Assembly (NCBI GenBank): GCA_033297075.1
Contig: MU858096.1
Location: 148,441-212,440, forward strand
Length of the DNA stretch: 64,000 nucleotides
Origin: Rhypophila decipiens
Taxonomy: Eukaryota; Ascomycota; Sordariomycetes; Sordariales; Naviculisporaceae
Reading direction: 5' to 3'
In this document: positions 58,662-64,000 of the stretch, one piece after another
Layout: every line of letters starts with the position of its first letter
Numbering within the stretch: position 1 is the stretch's first letter
Program-made: the position numbers and the translations under genes
The notes under the pieces: generated by a model
What the model was told of the DNA's origin: nothing
The model's input: only the letters and a program-made list of their open reading frames with translations
The model's database searches: none

Positions 58662-59193
58662 TCTCCAGTCGATGGGTTGTATATCGGCAAAATGGGGCTG
58701 CCTGCAAAGGAGCAGGATGATGTAATGACGTGATTGCAAATAATGTTCGGGCAAGCACTTGGTGCGAAGTGTAGTTCGGTCACTGATGTCGCAGCCGGTT
58801 TTGAAAAGGACGATGAGATTCGACCGAGCAAGTCGGCGGACAAAGGACCCAAGATGGTGGAAGGATTGGCAAGCAGAAGGGATTACAAATCCAGTGGTCT
58901 CCCTCTGGCCAATTAACGCATGTACACTGTTCACTCTTTTCCGCTTTGGGGTCGATTCAGCCGAACAGTCTCGGTCTGGGAGTTTACGCCCGATTAGGAA
59001 TGCGAAGATGCAGTGGGTACCATTAATAAGAATGACGGTTCATGCCCCGTGATGATGAGGATATAAGGCGGCTGAAAATGCCAGTCTCTTTGGTTCTTGG
59101 ATGAAGTCAAAGCAGTTCAGGCCAGGTTCATTTCACTCTCTCCCACTCAACCGTCAGCAAGCAATCACAAGCACCCAACAGCCCGCAATCGTC
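58662..59193. promoter_or_regulatory. Shared divergent promoter region
   Basis: 532 bp between the Zn2Cys6 factor (-) and the NmrA-like gene (+). A CCG-N7-CGG everted repeat occurs at 58824-58836, the kind of half-site arrangement Zn2Cys6 dimers can bind. Function is inference. Confidence 0.4.
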
Positions 59194-60126
59194 ATGTCTC
59201 ATGTCCTTGCCGTTTTTGGAGCTACCGGCCAACAAGGCAGCTCTGTTGTCAATCATGTCCTGAGTGATCCCGAACTTTCACAGCGATATAAAGTCCGCGC
59301 CATCACTCGGGATGTCGCCGCGGACAAAGCAAAGCTCTCGAGTGAGCGAGTCGAGGTGGTATCCGGCGATGTATCAGACCGACAGTCCATCGAAAGGGCA
59401 TTGACAGGAGTTCACACCGTCTATATCATGACCGTCCCCTCCTTTGGCCCAGATGCGGTGGAGGCAGAATTCAAGACGGCCAAGATGATGGCAGACATTG
59501 CCGTGGAGAAAGGGGTCAAATACATCATCTTCAGCACCCTCCCTGCCGTCTCCGACATGTCACAAGGCAAATACACCAACGTCACCCCCTTTGACGCCAA
59601 GGCCAAGGCTGAAGCGTACATCAGGTCTCTTCCCATCAAGAGCTCGTTTTGCTCTCTCGGTTCGTTCATGGAGAACCTGCAGGCGCAAAAGTTTCTGGCA
59701 CCCAAGCTTGGCTTTGATGGGAACTGGGAATACTCCCGTCCTGTCCCCGCTTCCACCAAGCTTCCCTTGCTCAACGCCATCGGTGACACGGGAAAGTTTG
59801 TTGGAGCTATCCTTGCCGACCCCGACAAGTACGAGGGGAGGACTCTCTGCGCAGCGACAGCCCATTATACTCACCAAGAGATTGTGGATGCCCTGAGTAA
59901 AAGTTGCGGGAAGCCAATCCGCTTCGAGCAGGTCTCGTGGGAGGAATTCAAGCAAACGCTGCCGTGGATTCCGGATGTGTGGATCGATGCCTTCCACGCA
60001 CAGGAGGAGTATGGCTATTTTGGACCACATGGGGAATCCTTGGTTGCATGGGCGGCTTCACAGGCTCGTGGCAAGCTGAGCAGCTTGGACGAGTATTTGG
60101 CCGAACATCCTTTTCGGCTTGAGTAG
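59194..60126 (+). CDS. NmrA-like family NAD(P)-binding protein
   Basis: Single exon, 310 aa. The N-terminus carries a Rossmann dinucleotide-binding motif, VFGATGQQGSSVV (residues about 6-18), followed by RAITRD at the second strand. VEVVSGDVSD and VYIMTVPSF also fit the atypical short-chain dehydrogenase fold of NmrA/HSCARG. C-terminal features include PFDAKAKAEAYIRS and GKFVGAILADP. Members act as redox sensors that repress GATA factors or as NADPH-dependent reductases in secondary metabolism. The catalytic YxxxK of true SDRs is not evident. The ATG at 59194 was chosen over 59101 because the Rossmann strand must be near the N-terminus. Confidence 0.9.
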   Translation: MSHVLAVFGATGQQGSSVVNHVLSDPELSQRYKVRAITRDVAADKAKLSSERVEVVSGDVSDRQSIERALTGVHTVYIMTVPSFGPDAVEAEFKTAKMMADIAVEKGVKYIIFSTLPAVSDMSQGKYTNVTPFDAKAKAEAYIRSLPIKSSFCSLGSFMENLQAQKFLAPKLGFDGNWEYSRPVPASTKLPLLNAIGDTGKFVGAILADPDKYEGRTLCAATAHYTHQEIVDALSKSCGKPIRFEQVSWEEFKQTLPWIPDVWIDAFHAQEEYGYFGPHGESLVAWAASQARGKLSSLDEYLAEHPFRLE

Positions 60127-60746
60127 ATATTGGCACCCGGGACTCAAGAAGGAAGACATGCATAAAACAGAGAAGAATATCAAGTCAAATTCGCATACCG
60201 TAGTAAAAATTTGATAATGGCCGACCCGGTGTGACCAATGAGCGCGAGTTTCAGAGTGCTAGTTCTAGTAAGAGTTTGCCGTATCCATCGAATCCGCCTT
60301 ACAGGCCCAGCGAGAATCCTGCAGCGCCGGTGTGGTAGCATTGTCTGTGGGCACATCACACCTAACCAAGTTTATAGGTCAACAAATCGACGAGAAGAGA
60401 CTAGACCCTGCGTTACCAAGAGGACGGTCCCCTCGAGCTTATCTCGGAACAGCTTAAATCGTGCAATGGATTCTGTAGCGTGCGTTCGGTGCTCCAAAAA
60501 TACCGCCTTCCACCTGTCAAAGCCGTGGTTATGTTGGATCGCAGGCCTTGGCAGAGCAATAAGCGACCCGTGCGGAAAGCTAATGGGACCACCACGAACT
60601 GATGACCAGAGTTGCCTAGTCTATGGTCTCTCCCAGCGTTTTGAAGGCACGGCTCGTCAAGTATATATATCAGGTGTCAGGCAACTCGACTGCACCGAAT
60701 TACCGAGACGTTCTTCGCCATCAAGACCGCCACTGCCCTCGTTACC
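60127..60746. other. Intergenic region and tyrosinase promoter
   Basis: No gene recognised. A TATATATA element at about 60662-60669 lies about 80 bp before the tyrosinase ATG. Confidence 0.55.
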
Positions 60747-61974
60747 ATGGCACCTCTTAGTTCACTCCTCGTCTCTCTTCTCGCTGCAAGTGCTGCGGCT
60801 TTGCCACAAGACCTTGTGGAAAGACACGGTCCAGGCCACCATGCGCCCAAGTGCAAACCTCACCAAGTCAGACATCGCAAATCATGGTATGAATTTGGTC
60901 CACCCAGCATACCTTTTCGTTTCACGGTCTCAAGCTAACGCGCAACAAGGCACACACTGTCCAATGTCGAGAAGAAGGCCTACCTGGATGCTGAGGTCTG
61001 CTTGATGAACAAGCCCAGCACGCTCCACCTCCGTGGTGCCAGGACCATCTTTGACGACTTCCAGTCTGCCCATGCTACTCTCACCGAGATTGTTCACTAC
61101 GCTGGCCAGTTCCTCCCGTTCCATCGCCTCTTTGTCTGGGAACACGAGCAAGCTCTCCGCAGGGAGTGCGGCTACAGGGGGGCCCACCCGTACTGGAATG
61201 AGACCCAAGATGCAGGCGCCTTCACCACCTCCATCCTGCTGGATCCCGTTTACGGGTTCGGCGGCAATGGGGTCGGTGCCTCTCGCTGCATCGCAGATGG
61301 CCCCTTTGCCAACTACACCAACGCCCTTGGACCGGGCTATGCCATCAACGACCACTGCATCGACCGAACAATCCAGGATTTCGTCAGCTGGGCCGCGCAC
61401 AAGCAGTATGCCGACAGATGCTTGGCCAAGAGCACCTGGCTCGACTTTTGGGTGTGCGTCGAGGGTGCACCCCATACGGCTGGCCACGGCGGAATCGGCA
61501 GCCAGATGTCGAACCCCGTCTCCAGCCCTGGAGATCCCATTTTCTACCTCCACCACGCTTATCTCGACATGCTCTGGGCCAAGTGGCAGGCTCAGAATCC
61601 ATCTGTCCGCCTAACCGAGATGGGCGGCAAGAACCTTGGAGATCTTGCTACAGAATTTCCTGGCGAGCTTTTCCCCACTGACATCCCGCCTCCTCCTGGA
61701 TTCCCAGGTGCGCCCGCTCCGGGTGGTCCTGGCGCTCCCGTGTTCAACCTCACTCGCCCTTGGGAGGTCCAGTAAGTACTTTCCATGCCATTGACATCTG
61801 AACGAACGTGAGGAGACGCTGACAAAACATAGGGCCCCCGCCATCTTGGGTGACCCGGGCAACACGACGACTCTGAATCATGTTCTGCAGCTGCTTGGTC
61901 TCGGTCCCGATCGGACCATTTCGCAGGTCATGAACACCAAGGGGGGTTACCTGTGCTACGACTACGATCAGTGA
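60747..61974 (+). CDS. Secreted tyrosinase (type-3 copper enzyme)
   Basis: Three exons, 60747..60886, 60950..61771 and 61833..61974, giving 367 aa. Signal peptide MAPLSSLLVSLLAASAAALP. The CuA site is His96, His105 and His112 (HYAGQFLPFHRLFVWEHE). The CuB site is His175, His179 and His202 (APHTAGHGG and FYLHHAYLD). The sequence around the first splice junction (KSWHTLSNVEKKAYLDA) is typical of fungal short secreted tyrosinases and confirms the splicing. A Pro/Gly-rich linker (about 300-325) precedes the C-terminal end YLCYDYDQ. The enzyme would oxidise monophenols or catechols outside the cell, or modify peptides. It lies near the Zn2Cys6 and NmrA-like genes, but a shared pathway is not shown. 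Confidence 0.93.
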
Positions 61975-62601
61975 ACAATGTTGATGGTCAAGTGGAAGTT
62001 TGGTAGATTAACCATTTAAATACAAGTTATGAACTGTTACTGTGATCCGTTGATTACCTGCTTGTGCCTTACTACAATGCATCTTTTAATATCCAAATGA
62101 GTATGCCAAAACATGCCAGTCCTTCCTTCATGGCCGTTGAGGGAATGACATGGGGATTCGGGAAGAGGTGTTGCGGCTAATTTGAAGACCGCCTCGGAGG
62201 GCAATCTCCCGGCGGTCTCAACGTTGGTCGAGACCTTTTCACACATAGGCAGAGAGTGAAATAATGGGTTACACAAACTTGACATCGAGGATCGAGGAGG
62301 AATGACCCCGGTTCGTTCGAACTGGCCCGGACTTGACCCAACACGATATTACTCGTATATAGAAGACGTATGTAATGTGGGTGGTCAATAACCGCCGGTA
62401 CTTTACACGCCAGCATATGACGTGCACTGCATTGATTGCAGACACATGGTATATATCGGCATGCACATCCCATTGACTCTCGGGTTCCAACACAAAGTTA
62501 TGGATCCCCTTTGTCTCTCCATCCTGCCATTATCCCAACCCATCGCCAAAGACGTCTGACATCAAGACAACGAAAGACACCAAACAACGAGAACCAAGAC
62601 A
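61975..62601. other. Intergenic region
   Basis: No gene recognised. A TATATAT element at 62450-62456 lies about 150 bp before the next small ORF. Confidence 0.55.
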
Positions 62602-62892
62602 ATGAGACTCTCGACACTCTGGTCCATCTCAGTTGTCACGATATTCCATAACCATGTCATTGCGTATCCGGCACCCCAATTCGGCAGTTACTTGGGCGAC
62701 TGCAAAACTGAGTGCAGCTATCCAAACATGCAGCTCGTTTGTCAGTGGCCAACGCTTTATTGCGCAATGCCGGGTAACTTTGTCATCACTCCTGTCGGAA
62801 CATGTGATCAATGCTCGGTATTCGCAACCCCGGTGCCAGCTCCTGCGTACGTTTGCTGGAAAGAAATGAATGGTATGGATTTTGCTAATTAG
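62602..62892 (+). CDS. Small secreted cysteine-containing protein
   Basis: Single exon, 96 aa. MRLSTLWSISVVTIFHNHVIA looks like a signal peptide (cleavage near AYPAP). The mature part has seven cysteines (GDC, TEC, LVC, LYC, GTC, DQC, YVC) and a Pro-rich segment (TPVPAPA). No family recognised. A TATA element upstream and a C/A-rich leader support a real gene. An odd number of Cys and a possible C-terminal exon leave the end uncertain. Confidence 0.6.
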   Translation: MRLSTLWSISVVTIFHNHVIAYPAPQFGSYLGDCKTECSYPNMQLVCQWPTLYCAMPGNFVITPVGTCDQCSVFATPVPAPAYVCWKEMNGMDFAN

Positions 62893-64000
62893 ATGTATCA
62901 TAAATAGCAAGCCGAACTAGATGAGGTTGAAGAGGAAAGCTTAAGAAGAGGATGGCTTGAGAAGAGGACAGCTTATAAGAAGAGGATAGTTGAAGAAGAG
63001 GACAGCTTAAGAAAAAGATACCATGATGACCACGACGACTCGGGACCGTGAGGACTATAACAATGAAGCAATGATGATGATTCAGTTCCGGGTTTTGTTT
63101 CTAAGTAAGATGGTGTCCATGCTCTGCTCTGTGGGTATTCGAAAACGAAATCTAACGGACATGTCGATTTCCTAGCACTCAAGTCCCAAAACCAACCTCG
63201 GCCTCAGACAGGTGAGATCGACTTCAACACCATAGATGCTGGGAAAAGTGTGAAACGTCGACGCAGGTATTGGAAGTAGCCAAGGGCTACCCTTTGGAAG
63301 GTACCTTCTTCCCCCGTGGTCTTTCGAAGGAGGAGCCACCAACGCCGCCGGCCGGGATAGTACAAGTCATCGACCGTCTTACCAATGCTGAGACAAAAGT
63401 AAGGAGTTTGCGAGCCTGCCATTGTCTCGAAGCAACAGTGCGGAAAGTTCGAGGGACCACTCGCAGATGATCCCTTTTGCTTGTGGTAATCACACAGTGC
63501 GGTCAGGTCCATTGCCTCGTCACAGAGAACCTCGTAACACGTCGCATTTTGCCTCTTGCTTTCATCCGCGAAACGTTGTCGCACGAACACCACCTGATCT
63601 AAGTGGGTGCGGCTGGCACAACCCGCTGTGCCCGTATATTCTGATCCGTACGATGCTGGGCATGTGTTACAACCTGACACCTGGGTAGGTACAGACTGCA
63701 AGGCAGGACGCCTAACGGGGTTTGACAGTTGGAAAGGAGGTTGTACGCGGTAAGTACTGCAAGTACTGTCACTGATCAGGTTGCTCTACTAAGAGCTTGT
63801 AGGAGTAAACAAGATAGTAGACAATGAACCGTAGAATGTTCAGAACTTGGAATGTGATTGTTGCGTGAGGAGTCCAGGAATCCTCGGACGGAAGGTACGC
63901 AGCACCTTCCTACTATATAGGAAACTATCGAAGCCGTAATGACCGTGTACCTAAGTATTATTCCTCCTGGCCCGGGGTCCTCCAGGCCCGAAGCCGGGCC
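62893..64000. other. Window-end region without confident gene
   Basis: Contains the minisatellite at 62929-63010 and a 165-codon minus-strand Cys-rich ORF (63204-63701) that lacks an ATG at its start and was not called. A GC-rich inverted repeat lies at the very end (GGCCCGG 63969-63975, CCGGGCC 63994-64000). Confidence 0.5.
62929..63010 (+). repeat. 16-bp minisatellite, five copies
   Basis: Copies of GAAGAGGACAGCTTAA and variants at 62929, 62945, 62961 (18 bp), 62979 and 62995. The array starts 36 bp after the stop codon of the small secreted protein, so it is probably in its 3' untranslated region. Confidence 0.85.

Noticed and set aside
63969..64000. GC-rich inverted repeat at the window end as a possible terminator or element end
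   Set aside because: Only 7-bp arms and no adjacent gene; the window edge prevents judging its context.

Overview
The window reads as nuclear DNA of a filamentous ascomycete, most likely a sordariomycete and possibly Hypocreales. The evidence is short introns (about 50-170 nt) with GTRNGT donors, CTAAC/CTGAC branch points and YAG acceptors; a class II hydrophobin; small cysteine-rich secreted proteins; a GH10 xylanase; a secreted tyrosinase; a Zn2Cys6 regulator; and wide gene spacing without operons. All assignments come from reading motifs and splice signals; no search was run.

Left part (0-26 kb): the 3' part of a gene that appears to join a degenerate kinase-like domain to a trypsin-like protease domain; a membrane fatty-acid desaturase; a large minus-strand repeat protein with an N-terminal hydrophobic segment and a C-terminal KDEL; a Doa10/MARCHF6-type RING-CH ERAD ubiquitin ligase; a 12-cysteine secreted protein; an orphan multi-pass membrane protein; and a Mae1-type C4-dicarboxylate/SLAC1-family transporter.

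Middle (28-45 kb): a HAD-domain/class II terpene cyclase (drimane-synthase type, DxDTT motif) lies tail to tail with a berberine-bridge-type FAD oxidase that has an 8-nt micro-exon. The pair is a plausible two-gene core of a small sesquiterpenoid pathway. A mitochondrial BolA3-like protein follows, then the largest gene-free stretch (about 4.7 kb), a secreted subtilase with a PA domain, an intron-containing tRNA-Ile(AAU) and a LanC-like protein.

Right part (46-64 kb): a four-exon orphan membrane protein, a mitochondrial single-anchor helical protein, a secreted GH10 xylanase, a class II hydrophobin, a Zn2Cys6 transcription factor divergent from an NmrA-like NAD(P)-binding protein, a secreted tyrosinase, and a small secreted protein followed by a 16-bp minisatellite.

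Housekeeping functions (ERAD, Fe-S maturation, tRNA) are interspersed with secreted and secondary-metabolism genes. No transposon, CRISPR array or rRNA was recognised.
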